Shown piece by piece: positions 54,868 to 63,027 of a stretch of 64,000 nucleotides of DNA (positions are counted from its first letter, which is position 1; every line of letters starts with the position of its first letter). Location: NCBI GenBank assembly GCA_041306075.1, contig JBFYKH010000007.1:1-64000 (forward strand), read 5' to 3'. The translations under genes and the position numbers were made by a program. Origin of the DNA: JAHIYG01 sp041306075 (GTDB lineage: Archaea; Altiarchaeota; Altiarchaeia; IMC4; SCGC-AAA252-I15). The notes beneath the pieces were generated by a model, which saw nothing but the letters and a program-made list of their open reading frames with translations, had not been told where the DNA came from and ran no database searches.

Positions 54868-55788
54868 ATGCCCGATTATAGCGTCAATCTGGCCGGTTTA
54901 AGGCTCAGGAATCCTGTCATACTGGCGTCCGGGATAATGGGCTCGGACCTGGCGTCGCTTCGGAAGGTGGCGTCGGCGGGCGCCGGCGCGGTCACGACCA
55001 AGTCCATAACCCTGATGCCCAGGAAAGGCCACGACAACCCGACGCTCGTCGAGGTGGAGGGCGGCTTCCTCAACTGCATAGGCTACAGCAACATGGGCCT
55101 GGAAAACGCCAAATCCGAGTACCTCAAGGTGCCGGACCTCCCGGTCCCGGCAATACTGAGCGTGGTCGCCGAGGACTCGGCTGGATTCGCGAAAATGGCA
55201 GGGGAGCTGGCGCCCCTCGGATTCTCCGCGGTCGAGGCGGTGCTCTCATGTCCCCACACCCCCGGATACGGTCTCCTGGCGGGGCACGGCACCCCAGAGG
55301 CTACATACGATATTACTCGGGCGGTGAAGGAGGCGGTCAAGGTGCCGGTCTTCGTGAAGCTCTCCCCCAACACCCCCTGCCTCGGCGAAATCTCCAAGGC
55401 GGCGGCGTCCGCAGGCGCCGACGCCATCAACATGGGCAACAGCCTCGGCCCAGGCATGGTCATAGACACAGGCTTCGCGAAACCAGTCCTCTCCTACAGC
55501 GTGGGCGGCATGAGCGGGAAAGCCATCAAGCCCATCGCAGTCAGATGCGTGTGGGACGTGTGGGAGGCGACGGGGGGGAAGACTCCCATAATCGGGACGG
55601 GCGGAGTCACGACCGGCCTGGACGCGGTCGAGATGATGCTAGCCGGAGCGTCGGCTGTGGGCGTCGGGACGGCGGTCCACTACCGGGGCCTCGGAGTGTT
55701 CAGGGACATACCCTCTGAAATCAAGTCTTACATGGGCGAACGAGGCATAGGCTCGTTAAAGGAGCTCGTGGGGGCGGCGCATGGATAA
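54868..55788 (+). CDS. pyrD: Dihydroorotate dehydrogenase, class 1B
   Basis: Oxidises dihydroorotate to orotate in pyrimidine synthesis. 306 residues, FMN TIM barrel: SGIMGSDLASLRKVASAGAG, GGFLNCIGYSNMGLENA, catalytic Cys128 in LSCPHTPGYG, KLSPNTPCLGEI, MGNSLGPGMVID and GTGGVTTGLDAVEMMLAGAS. Relatives usually have Asn just before LSCP (N-L-S-C-P); here the residue is Val, so one substrate/flavin contact may be missing. Class 1B enzymes pass electrons to NAD via PyrK, encoded next with an eight-base overlap. Leaderless promoter shared with serA. Confidence 0.92.
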   Translation: MPDYSVNLAGLRLRNPVILASGIMGSDLASLRKVASAGAGAVTTKSITLMPRKGHDNPTLVEVEGGFLNCIGYSNMGLENAKSEYLKVPDLPVPAILSVVAEDSAGFAKMAGELAPLGFSAVEAVLSCPHTPGYGLLAGHGTPEATYDITRAVKEAVKVPVFVKLSPNTPCLGEISKAAASAGADAINMGNSLGPGMVIDTGFAKPVLSYSVGGMSGKAIKPIAVRCVWDVWEATGGKTPIIGTGGVTTGLDAVEMMLAGASAVGVGTAVHYRGLGVFRDIPSEIKSYMGERGIGSLKELVGAAHG

Positions 55789-56542
55789 GCCGGCGATGGT
55801 GAAGGTCACGGACGCGAAAAAGCTGACGCCGTTGCACACGCAGCTCACGCTCAACGTCGCCGCCCTGGCGGAGCCGGGCCAGTTCTGCATGGTATGGCTG
55901 CCGGGCGTGAACGAGAAGCCCATGAGCTACAGCAACACCGACGGCAAGGCCCAGATAACAGTGAAACGGCTCGGCGACTTCACAAGGAAACTGTGCGAGC
56001 TGAAGAAAGGCTCGGAGCTCGGATACCGCGGCCCATACGGCCGCGGCTTCGAGCCGGTGAAAGGCAGGGTGTGCATCGTCGGAGGCGGCTGCGGCATAGC
56101 CCCCCTCAGGCCCCTCAAGGACGTCCTGAAAGGCGACGTCGTCATATCCGCGAAGACGGCGTCGGAACTCCTCTTCGACAACGAGTTCCGGAAGGCGGGC
56201 TGGCGGGTCCACATCGCCACCGACGACGGAAGCCGCGGCGACAAGGCGTACGCAACCCAGGTCCTGGAGAAGCTCCTCGCCAAGAACCGGTACAAGTGCG
56301 TGTACGTCTGCGGCCCCGAGGTCATGCTAAGGAAGGCCCAGGAGGCGTGCATCCGGAGCAAGACACCCTGCCAGCTGTCCCTTGAGCGCCACATGAAATG
56401 CGGCGTCGGGATATGCGGCTCCTGCACGGTGGGCGGCATGAGGGTGTGCAAGGAGGGCCCGGTGTTCTGGGCCGGGCAGCTGAGGGGGACCGAGTTCGGC
56501 TCGTACACGCGGGATGCATCAGGCTCAAGGAGGGATTTTTGA
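55781..56542 (+). CDS. pyrK: Dihydroorotate dehydrogenase electron transfer subunit
   Basis: Iron-sulphur flavoprotein partner of PyrD, 253 residues. FAD-binding barrel (GQFCMVWLPGVNEKPMSYS), NAD-binding part (GRVCIVGGGCGIAPLRPL, VYVCGPEVML) and a C-terminal [2Fe-2S] cluster with Cys in MKCGVGICGSCTVGGMRVC. A short extra tail follows (LRGTEFGSYTRDASGSRRDF). Overlaps pyrD by eight bases and pyrE by one. Confidence 0.93.
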   Translation: MDKPAMVKVTDAKKLTPLHTQLTLNVAALAEPGQFCMVWLPGVNEKPMSYSNTDGKAQITVKRLGDFTRKLCELKKGSELGYRGPYGRGFEPVKGRVCIVGGGCGIAPLRPLKDVLKGDVVISAKTASELLFDNEFRKAGWRVHIATDDGSRGDKAYATQVLEKLLAKNRYKCVYVCGPEVMLRKAQEACIRSKTPCQLSLERHMKCGVGICGSCTVGGMRVCKEGPVFWAGQLRGTEFGSYTRDASGSRRDF

Positions 56543-57162
56543 TGGACGCTAAGGCTGTGGCGGAGCTTCTCCTCGATGCGAAGGTACTGACGTTCAACGT
56601 CAAGGAACCGTACACATTCGCGTCGGGGATAAAGAGCCCCGTCTACATGGACTGCAGACTCTTGATATCGGACGTGAAACGGCGGGGCCAGATAGTAGAC
56701 GCGCTGGTCAGGAAGTTCGACGGGCTCGAATGCGACATAGTCGCCGCGACCGCGTCGGCCGGGATACCCTGGGGCGCATGGGTCGCCGACCGGCTGGAGA
56801 AGCCGCTGGTCTACGTCCGGAAGGAGGCCAAGGCCCACGGCAAGGGGAAGAAGGTCGAGGGCGCGTTCATAAAGGGCCTGAACGCGGTGGTCGTCGAAGA
56901 CCTCGTCAGCACCGGCGGCAGCTCAATCTCTACGGTGGAGTCTCTGCGGGAGGAGGACTCGGTGGTCGAATACTGCGTCTCCATATTCACATACGGCATG
57001 CAGAAGGCCGCGGAATCCTTCGACAAGGCAAACGTCGAACTGCACCCGCTGTCGAACTTCAACACGGCCGTCGAGGCGGCGATAGAGAAAAAGTACCTTA
57101 CCCCGGCTGAGGCGGCCGAGGCGAGGAAATGGGCCAAGGACCCCCAGAGGTGGCGCAAATGA
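56542..57162 (+). CDS. pyrE: Orotate phosphoribosyltransferase
   Basis: Joins orotate and PRPP to OMP. 206 residues. TFASGIKSPVYMDCRLLIS, the catalytic loop YVRKEAKAHGKGKKVEGAF and the PRPP motif VVVEDLVSTGGSS are intact. A helical C-terminal addition (YLTPAEAAEARKWAKDPQRW) is common in this subgroup. Its ATG overlaps the pyrK stop and its stop overlaps the pyrF ATG. Confidence 0.94.
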   Translation: MDAKAVAELLLDAKVLTFNVKEPYTFASGIKSPVYMDCRLLISDVKRRGQIVDALVRKFDGLECDIVAATASAGIPWGAWVADRLEKPLVYVRKEAKAHGKGKKVEGAFIKGLNAVVVEDLVSTGGSSISTVESLREEDSVVEYCVSIFTYGMQKAAESFDKANVELHPLSNFNTAVEAAIEKKYLTPAEAAEARKWAKDPQRWRK

Positions 57163-57959
57163 CGTTCCTGCAGGATTACCTGGACGCCCGGAAGGAGAAG
57201 CAGAGCATACTGTGCGTCGGCCTGGACCCGGCGCTGCCTGAGCAGAGGCGCTCGGACACGATACCCGGGAAGTACCCCGGCGACGAGTCGGACGTGATAC
57301 TCCAGTACTCGATGGACGTCGTCGAAGCCGTCGCGGACCACTGCATGGCTGTGAAGTGCAACAGCCAGTATATCATGTTCGCCCTCAACTGGGGGCGGCT
57401 GTCGACCCTCAACCAGCTGATACACAGCCACGGGCTCCTGTCCATACTCGACCACAAGCTCGGGGACATAGGCTCCACCAACGACAGCGCGTTCTACTGG
57501 GCTCAGAAGTCCGGCTTCGACGCCATAACGTTCAGCCCCTACGCCGGCAACATACGGGAGGCCACGGAGTCCGCCCACCAGCGCGAGCTCGGCATATTCG
57601 TCCTGGACCTCATGAGCAATCCGGAGGCGGAGGGCTTCCAGAAGAAGACGCGCTTCAACGAGACGCCCCTCTTCGTCCGCGTCGCCGACGACAGCCGCCA
57701 CGCCGGCTCCGACGGCCTCGTCGTCGGAGCCACGGACCACGTCCGCGAAGTCGACATCATGAAGATACGCAAGACCGCGGGCGAGAACTCCATCATACTG
57801 TTCCCCGGCATCGGAAGCCAGGGCGGAGACGCCAAGAAGGTCATGTCGAACGGCGGCAAGAACATACTCATCAACGTCGGCCGCCACATAATATACTCCG
57901 GCGACCCGGGGAGGTCCGCGGAGGAATACAACAAGCGGCTTAAGCCCAAGACCCTTTAG
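57159..57959 (+). CDS. pyrF: Orotidine 5'-phosphate decarboxylase, type 2
   Basis: Makes UMP from OMP. 266 residues. The catalytic DxKxxD is seen in ILDHKLGDIGSTN, the substrate region in KSGFDAITFSPYAG, and the phosphate loop in FPGIGSQGGDAKKV. The length and motif spacing fit the longer subfamily 2, found mostly in Bacteria, rather than the short classical archaeal enzyme. The ATG at 57159 overlaps the pyrE stop; a reading from 57129 would extend into pyrE. Confidence 0.9.
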   Translation: MTFLQDYLDARKEKQSILCVGLDPALPEQRRSDTIPGKYPGDESDVILQYSMDVVEAVADHCMAVKCNSQYIMFALNWGRLSTLNQLIHSHGLLSILDHKLGDIGSTNDSAFYWAQKSGFDAITFSPYAGNIREATESAHQRELGIFVLDLMSNPEAEGFQKKTRFNETPLFVRVADDSRHAGSDGLVVGATDHVREVDIMKIRKTAGENSIILFPGIGSQGGDAKKVMSNGGKNILINVGRHIIYSGDPGRSAEEYNKRLKPKTL

Positions 57960-57960
57960 G

Positions 57961-58875
57961 ATGACCGCAGTCAGCTCCGTCACCGGCGCGTTCAGGTTCT
58001 ACCTGGCGCACCCGCAGATAGCGGTGTACGGCGTCTCAAGGTGGGCCGCAGCCACGCTGTTCGCGGCTGCAGTCTCCACATTCCTCCTCCCCCCGGGCAT
58101 CATGGAGGAGGTTCTGGAGGCCGGCCCTGGCCCGCTCGTCCGCAACCTCCCGTCCGTGCTCGCCGCCGCGGCGCTCCTTCTCTCGTCGGCCCTCCTCACG
58201 GAAGCGTATTTCGCGGCGGCGACCTACCGCTTCATAAAGACGCGGAGCGTCGCCGGAGCATACGTCGAAGCCTTCTCGTTCGCGCCGAAGATGCTCGGCG
58301 CCACTGTGTTGAAGGCGCTCATCATAGCCCTCCTGGCGGCCTTGGCCGCCGGCCTGGCGTACGCCGCACTGACGGCCTATGTCGTCGCCTTCAACACGCC
58401 CCTCGGGCAGGAGTCCTTCGGGGAGGATATGGCGAGGCGGGCGATGTACGGCGTGACCGGGGGCTATGTGACCTTGATAGTGATAGCCGCAGCCGCTCTG
58501 GCGTTCACACTGGCGGCAGTGTGGGTCCTGGTGAAGCTCATTTTCATGGGATACCTCGTCTCATCGGGCGGCATGGGCGTCATGGAGTCGTTCCGGGCGA
58601 GCAGGCTGCACCTTGACGGCTACTTCCGGAAGGCGCTTTTGAGCGTCATCCTCTTCGGCCTCGCAGTCTCCCTGGTAGTCCTGCCGACGTACCTGTTCAC
58701 CCTCACCCTCGGGGGGCCAGGAAGCTACGTACAAGGCTTCCTGGCAAGCATGTTCTCGCCCCTGAGCGAGATATTCGCGGTGTCGCTGTACCTCGACATA
58801 AAGAAGCGCAGGGAAGCCGACGACTCGAAGTTCACGGTCGCCTACAAGAGCAGCATCCCGGTCAGCAAGCTCTGA
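57961..58875 (+). CDS. Six-helix membrane protein after pyrF
   Basis: 304 residues with six hydrophobic segments and a cytosolic tail (LDIKKRREADDSKFTVAYKS). An amphipathic segment, GVMESFRASRLHLDGYFRKA, precedes the fifth helix, as in the membrane proteins at 677 and 17602. It starts one base after the pyrF stop, so it is in the pyr transcript, but nothing links it to pyrimidines. Stops abut tail-to-tail with the gene at 58876. Function unknown. Confidence 0.72.
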   Translation: MTAVSSVTGAFRFYLAHPQIAVYGVSRWAAATLFAAAVSTFLLPPGIMEEVLEAGPGPLVRNLPSVLAAAALLLSSALLTEAYFAAATYRFIKTRSVAGAYVEAFSFAPKMLGATVLKALIIALLAALAAGLAYAALTAYVVAFNTPLGQESFGEDMARRAMYGVTGGYVTLIVIAAAALAFTLAAVWVLVKLIFMGYLVSSGGMGVMESFRASRLHLDGYFRKALLSVILFGLAVSLVVLPTYLFTLTLGGPGSYVQGFLASMFSPLSEIFAVSLYLDIKKRREADDSKFTVAYKSSIPVSKL

Positions 58876-59784
58876 CTATATCCCGAGTATCTTCCGGGGG
58901 TTGTCGACGAGCATCCTCCTGAACTCGCCCTCGCCTATCCCCTCGCCCGAGAGGAGCCTCACATACTCGGCGAGGGACTCCGAGGAGCCGGGGTTGTGCC
59001 GCTGCCCGGCGTCGCTCGTCAGCACCACCCGGTCCGCCCCAATCTCCCTTATGCATCCGGCCTGCTCGGAGAGCGGATAGTCCCCGGGGCTGTCGCGGTC
59101 CAAGTACATGACGTAGCAGTACTCGACGTACGCCCCCCTGTCCGCCAGCCTCCTCTGCACGTCAAGGGGCATGGCGATGTCCCTCTGCATCGGATGCGTG
59201 AGTATGACCTTTATCCCACGGTCCAGACACTCCTCGGCCAGCTTCTCCGCCTCCTGCCAGGAGACATGGCCCGTCGCCACGATGCACCCGTTCTCCTCTA
59301 TGACCCTCATGCAGGAGCCCATCTTCCTGATCAACTTCCCGGTCCAGTCCGTCACCCTGATGGCCTTCAGGTCGTGCTTCTGCCTCGGCTTGAAGCCGGT
59401 GTCCTTCACCCACTCCGGCGGAATCTCGTACTGGCTCCTGTTCTTGAGGAGGTGGTTCTCGGCGTGCACGGTCGGCAGCCACACTATGATGGGGCGGTCG
59501 TGGCTCATCATCGAGCTCGCGTAAATCGCGCTCTCGTTGAAGCCCCCCATGAAGTAGTTGAGGGTCACCGACCCTATCAGCGTCAGGCGGTCCTGCCTCC
59601 CGGCGGCCTCTATGAGCGCTATCGTCGGGAAGCTGTGGCTCTTCAAGGCGACGCCGCTGATATTCCCCGACTCCGCTGCCACGAGCTCGTCGACCGTGTA
59701 CCTCCTCGGCAGTATGTCCGGGCCGATGTGGAAGTGGAGGTCGTACGACTCCCTGACCAGCGCCTTAATCCCGCCGCCGTCCAT
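58876..59784 (-). CDS. DUF6282-type amidohydrolase-superfamily protein
   Basis: 302 residues. SYDLHFHIGPDILPRRYTVD carries the HxH metal motif near residue 17, VALKSHSFPTIALIEA contains the barrel Lys, ATGHVSWQEAEKL and ILTHPMQRD give two more His ligands, and LTSDAGQRHNP the final Asp. This set fits a metal-dependent TIM-barrel hydrolase of the DUF6282 kind. The substrate is unknown. It overlaps the cytosine-deaminase-like gene by 20 bases; both would act on small cyclic amides or aminated bases, but that is inference. Confidence 0.75.
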   Translation of the reverse strand: MDGGGIKALVRESYDLHFHIGPDILPRRYTVDELVAAESGNISGVALKSHSFPTIALIEAAGRQDRLTLIGSVTLNYFMGGFNESAIYASSMMSHDRPIIVWLPTVHAENHLLKNRSQYEIPPEWVKDTGFKPRQKHDLKAIRVTDWTGKLIRKMGSCMRVIEENGCIVATGHVSWQEAEKLAEECLDRGIKVILTHPMQRDIAMPLDVQRRLADRGAYVEYCYVMYLDRDSPGDYPLSEQAGCIREIGADRVVLTSDAGQRHNPGSSESLAEYVRLLSGEGIGEGEFRRMLVDNPRKILGI

Positions 59785-61018
59785 GCTTCACCTCCACCCT
59801 GGATTCGCACAATATCCTGCCGCCGCCTATCACGTACGGGATGCGGTCGGCGCCGTTCAGGGCGTCCCCGGGGCTTCCCGCGTTCAACACCACTAGGTCG
59901 GCGAGCGCGCCCTCCCTGACGCCGTAGTCCAGTCCCATCACCCTGGCCCCGTTGGCGGAGGCCATGTTGAACAGTCTGGCCGGGTCCTCCGCCCCCGTCA
60001 TCCTCGCCGCGGCGGCGAGGACGTGCATCTCCCTGAGCATGCTGCAGTTGCCGAGGGGATAGAACACGTCCCTCACGTTGTCGGTTCCGAGCGCGACGTT
60101 GACCTGCGCCTCCAAAAGCTCCTTCACCCGGGTTATGCTGTTGCTCGGCCTTGAGTGCACCCCGTCCGGCACCCTGAACTGCGTTATCAGGTTCGCGCTC
60201 GGCGTGACTATCACGTTCAAGCCGGCCTCGACGACGAGCCTGATGGTCTCCCTCGCCACCAGGTCGTCCTGCGCCGACAGGGAGATGCAGTGGGTCGCGC
60301 TGACGCGCCCGCACCACCCGTACTCTATGGTCTTCTCCGCCAGAAGCGGCAGCATGAAGTCCTGCGGGTTGTTGCTCTCGTCCACCTGGACCTCAAGGTC
60401 CACGTCGTATTTTCGCGCGAGCTCGAACAGGATTTCTATGTGCTGGGCCTGCTTCTCCCTCGTCTTCTCCACCAGGGGGAGGCCCCCGAGGAGGTCGGCG
60501 CCGGACTCCAAGGCCGCCTCCACAATCCGCCTCTTCGCCTCGTCGACGACGCCCTCCTGCGGGAAGGCGCACACCTGCAGCCTCGCCCGCCCCTCGTCCC
60601 TGAGCCCCAAGAGGGCCTCCAGCGGCTTCAATCCGCAGGTGGGGTCGACGTCCACCTGCGTCCTCACTGCGGTGACGCCGTTCTCGACGAACCCGTCGAT
60701 GACGCGCCCCGCCCGCTCCCGGATTTCCCGGACGGTGTAGCCGCGCTTGAAGGACTTTAGGAGCTCCCTGTTCCCCTCAAGGCTCCTCCCGAAGTCTTCG
60801 GGCTTCATCCTCGACAGGAGGTCCGCCTTGTCCAGGTGGGTGTGCGCGTTCACGAAGCCGGGGGACACGAGGCGTCCGCCGACGTCGAGGCCTCGGCCCT
60901 TCAAGTCCCCGACCTCGGCCACCACCCCCTCCTCCAACAGTATGTCCGTCGGCTTGGAATGGCCGACGATGAGCGCGTTCTTCAGAAGCAGCGTCTCCCC
61001 CAATGCGGCCTTCCCCAT
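59765..61018 (-). CDS. Cytosine-deaminase-like amidohydrolase
   Basis: 417 residues. Metal motifs: FVNAHTHLDKADLL, the VQVDESNNPQDFML segment, ATHCISLSAQ and GTDNVRDVFYPLGNCSML. This arrangement (HTHLDK, then EVDE-like, GTDN) is the CodA/AtzB-C branch that deaminates cytosine or related ring amines. Cytosine to uracil would link to the pyr operon nearby. The start is the second of two tandem ATGs; a TTTATATTTA box (complement of about 61041-61051) is 29 bases before it. Confidence 0.8.
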   Translation of the reverse strand: MGKAALGETLLLKNALIVGHSKPTDILLEEGVVAEVGDLKGRGLDVGGRLVSPGFVNAHTHLDKADLLSRMKPEDFGRSLEGNRELLKSFKRGYTVREIRERAGRVIDGFVENGVTAVRTQVDVDPTCGLKPLEALLGLRDEGRARLQVCAFPQEGVVDEAKRRIVEAALESGADLLGGLPLVEKTREKQAQHIEILFELARKYDVDLEVQVDESNNPQDFMLPLLAEKTIEYGWCGRVSATHCISLSAQDDLVARETIRLVVEAGLNVIVTPSANLITQFRVPDGVHSRPSNSITRVKELLEAQVNVALGTDNVRDVFYPLGNCSMLREMHVLAAAARMTGAEDPARLFNMASANGARVMGLDYGVREGALADLVVLNAGSPGDALNGADRIPYVIGGGRILCESRVEVKHGRRRD

Positions 61019-61104
61019 CAAAGACCAATATTTGCGGGCCGTAAATATAAATCAGCCTGGCAGGGTGCCGTTATAACCTCCATCTGCAATAAATAAACGG
61101 TCCC

Positions 61105-62073
61105 ATGAAAACGCCGCTCACCCTCATACTCGCCTGCCTCTTCTCGGGCTGCCTATGCTGCGGGACCGGCCTGGACGGGGTAGTCTCCCCAGAAACCACG
61201 GAATCCGAGGCCTGCGAGGCCCCCTACATCCAGGTAGGCTCGGAATGCTGCCTCGACGCCGACGGAAACAACATATGCGACGGCGACGAAGCGACTGATG
61301 AGACCCAACCGCCGGAAGAGACGACCTCGCCCCAGGAGACGCCACAGCCGGAGGAGACGGCCTTAACCGGGGTGGAGGCGACCGTCACCACCCTCGAGCC
61401 TGTGCAGACGACAATGGCCCCCGCCGCGACAGCGACCATAGCCCCGGCCGCGGCCCCCTCATGCTCGGACGGAATCCAAAACCAGGGCGAGGAATACCCG
61501 GACTGCGGCGGCCCATGCGCCCTCTGCCAGATGCTCGCCCTCAACTCCGGATGGAAGAAATACGGGGCGACCGGATACCAGTTCCGCTTCGACGGCAGGG
61601 AAGGCGCGGACGCCGCCCTCAAATACAACATAGAGATAAAGACGCCAGACGGCCTCCTCGACCGGCGGCCGATATCCACGGGCGAGAGCTTCGTCGACTA
61701 CCTGCGCTTCAAGGCCGTGAACTACGGGGAGGATGAGCCGAGGATATATGTCCGGGTGAACACCGAGGACCTGGCCAGGATACCCGCCAACGCAAGCCTC
61801 ATCACCATCGGCGGGCAGTCGTGCGCGCAGTCGACCGACGGACTGTGCGAGCGGCGAATCGGCCAGTACAAGCTGCACCTGATAAGCCGCGGCGGCTCGG
61901 GCGAGCCTGCGAGGCTCTGGCTGACCGGCCCCGACGGCGTCCCGGTGAAGATAGATGTCGACGAATCCAAGTACACGTACTCCGGGGACACCCTCCTCGT
62001 GATAGGCGGATTCTTCGACAAAAACCATTTCATACAGGGCGGGTACAACCTGTTCTACGCCTACCTGAGGTAA
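61105..62073 (+). CDS. Secreted lipoprotein with Cys-rich modules
   Basis: 322 residues. A lipobox-like LFSGC (Cys16) after a short signal suggests lipid anchoring. Then VGSECCLDADGNNICDGDE (the same module as in the protein at 20448), a long Thr/Pro/Glu stalk, CSDGIQNQGEEYPDCGGPCA (a disulphide module common in DPANN surface proteins) and a C-terminal beta-rich domain of about 160 residues ending YNLFYAYLR. A gttataac box lies 31 bases before the ATG. Rpp14/Pop5 follows after one base, an odd partner. Likely a surface receptor or adhesin; unproven. Confidence 0.75.
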   Translation: MKTPLTLILACLFSGCLCCGTGLDGVVSPETTESEACEAPYIQVGSECCLDADGNNICDGDEATDETQPPEETTSPQETPQPEETALTGVEATVTTLEPVQTTMAPAATATIAPAAAPSCSDGIQNQGEEYPDCGGPCALCQMLALNSGWKKYGATGYQFRFDGREGADAALKYNIEIKTPDGLLDRRPISTGESFVDYLRFKAVNYGEDEPRIYVRVNTEDLARIPANASLITIGGQSCAQSTDGLCERRIGQYKLHLISRGGSGEPARLWLTGPDGVPVKIDVDESKYTYSGDTLLVIGGFFDKNHFIQGGYNLFYAYLR

Positions 62074-62074
62074 A

Positions 62075-62407
62075 ATGCCGAAGACTCTCAAGCCGACTCT
62101 AAGGGAAAGGAATCGCTACCTCGTGCTCGAAGCCGTATCCGACAAGGCCCCGGACAGGAAACAGGTCTCGGACGCGGTATGGGGCTCGCTACTGAGGCTC
62201 TACGGTGAAGTCGGCGCCGCCAAGGCGTCCATATGGATGATGGACTGGAGCGACGGCTCACTCCGGGGCATCCTTAAATGCACCCACAAATCGGTCGAAC
62301 AGATAAGGGCCGCGGTGGCGGCAGTGAAGGAGATAGCCGGCCGCAAGGCCATAGTGTCCGTGAAGTACGTCTCGGGGACGCTGAAGGGCGCAAGGGAACG
62401 CCTATGA
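62075..62407 (+). CDS. rnp2: Ribonuclease P protein component 2 (Pop5)
   Basis: RNase P subunit that pairs with Rpp30 and activates the RNA's catalytic domain. 110 residues: RERNRYLVLEAVSDKAPDRK, the LYGEVGAAKASIWMMDW strand, GSLRGILKCTHKSVEQIRAA and the closing VSVKYVSGTLKGA motif. It starts one base after the lipoprotein stop. The 3' end overlaps the convergent tfe gene by six bases. Rpp30 is not in the window. Confidence 0.9.
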   Translation: MPKTLKPTLRERNRYLVLEAVSDKAPDRKQVSDAVWGSLLRLYGEVGAAKASIWMMDWSDGSLRGILKCTHKSVEQIRAAVAAVKEIAGRKAIVSVKYVSGTLKGARERL

Positions 62408-62890
62408 GGCGTTCCTGAGGGCCGACAGCTTCTTCATCTCCTGCCTGAGCTTCCTCGAACCCTTCGGCGACTGAGCCTCGGTCATCGTCTTCCCGCAGCC
62501 CGTGCAGGTGAAGCTCCGCTCTATCGCGGTCCCGTAGTCGAACCTGCCGCAGTCGCACTCGAACATTATGTCCTCGTCTTCGGCGAGCATGCCGTCGAGC
62601 TCGTCCATCCTGCTGGCGACGTACTTGTTGACGAACTCCTTTATCTTGTCGTCCCTCCTCACCCACCTGTAGTAGCAGTATCCGGTGTCCTGCCTGTCCC
62701 TGTCCAGGTGCACGAGGTTCTTTGCCAACAGCTCGTTCAGTATCACCCGCACCCTCGACGTCTCGCACTTCAGCTCCTTGGATATCTCCTTGTCTTCCAT
62801 CGGAGTGGTGATAATCTTTATTACGTCGAGCGTGTCGCTCCCGAGCGTCTCGCTCAAAACATCCCCCACTTCTCCCTTAAGATAAGCCAT
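62402..62890 (-). CDS. tfe: Transcription initiation factor TFE alpha
   Basis: Helps TBP/TFB promoters melt at initiation. 162 residues: an N-terminal extended winged helix (VIKIITTPMEDKEISKELKC, RVRVILNELLAKNLVHLDRD), a CYYRWVRRDDKIKEFV linker and a C-terminal zinc ribbon with Cys in FECDCGRF and FTCTGCGK. A clean TATA box (GTATTTATAC on this strand, complement of 62912-62921) lies 27 bases before the ATG. The leaderless start fits the rest of the window. Confidence 0.93.
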   Translation of the reverse strand: MAYLKGEVGDVLSETLGSDTLDVIKIITTPMEDKEISKELKCETSRVRVILNELLAKNLVHLDRDRQDTGYCYYRWVRRDDKIKEFVNKYVASRMDELDGMLAEDEDIMFECDCGRFDYGTAIERSFTCTGCGKTMTEAQSPKGSRKLRQEMKKLSALRNAS

Positions 62891-62990
62891 GCCCTAATAT
62901 AAAGCAATACAGGTATAAATACCCACCGTTTACCATCCGCCGGCCCCCCGGCCCTAAAAACGCACTCGAACGCCTGAAACCGCCCTCGCA

Positions 62991-63000
62991 TATATAAAAA
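62991..63000 (+). promoter_or_regulatory. TATA box of the PAS protein
   Basis: The sequence atatataaaa is centred about 32 bases before the ATG at 63028; a nearly leaderless message is expected. Confidence 0.55.
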
Positions 63001-63027
63001 CCCAAAACAAATTCATGTCACCATAAA

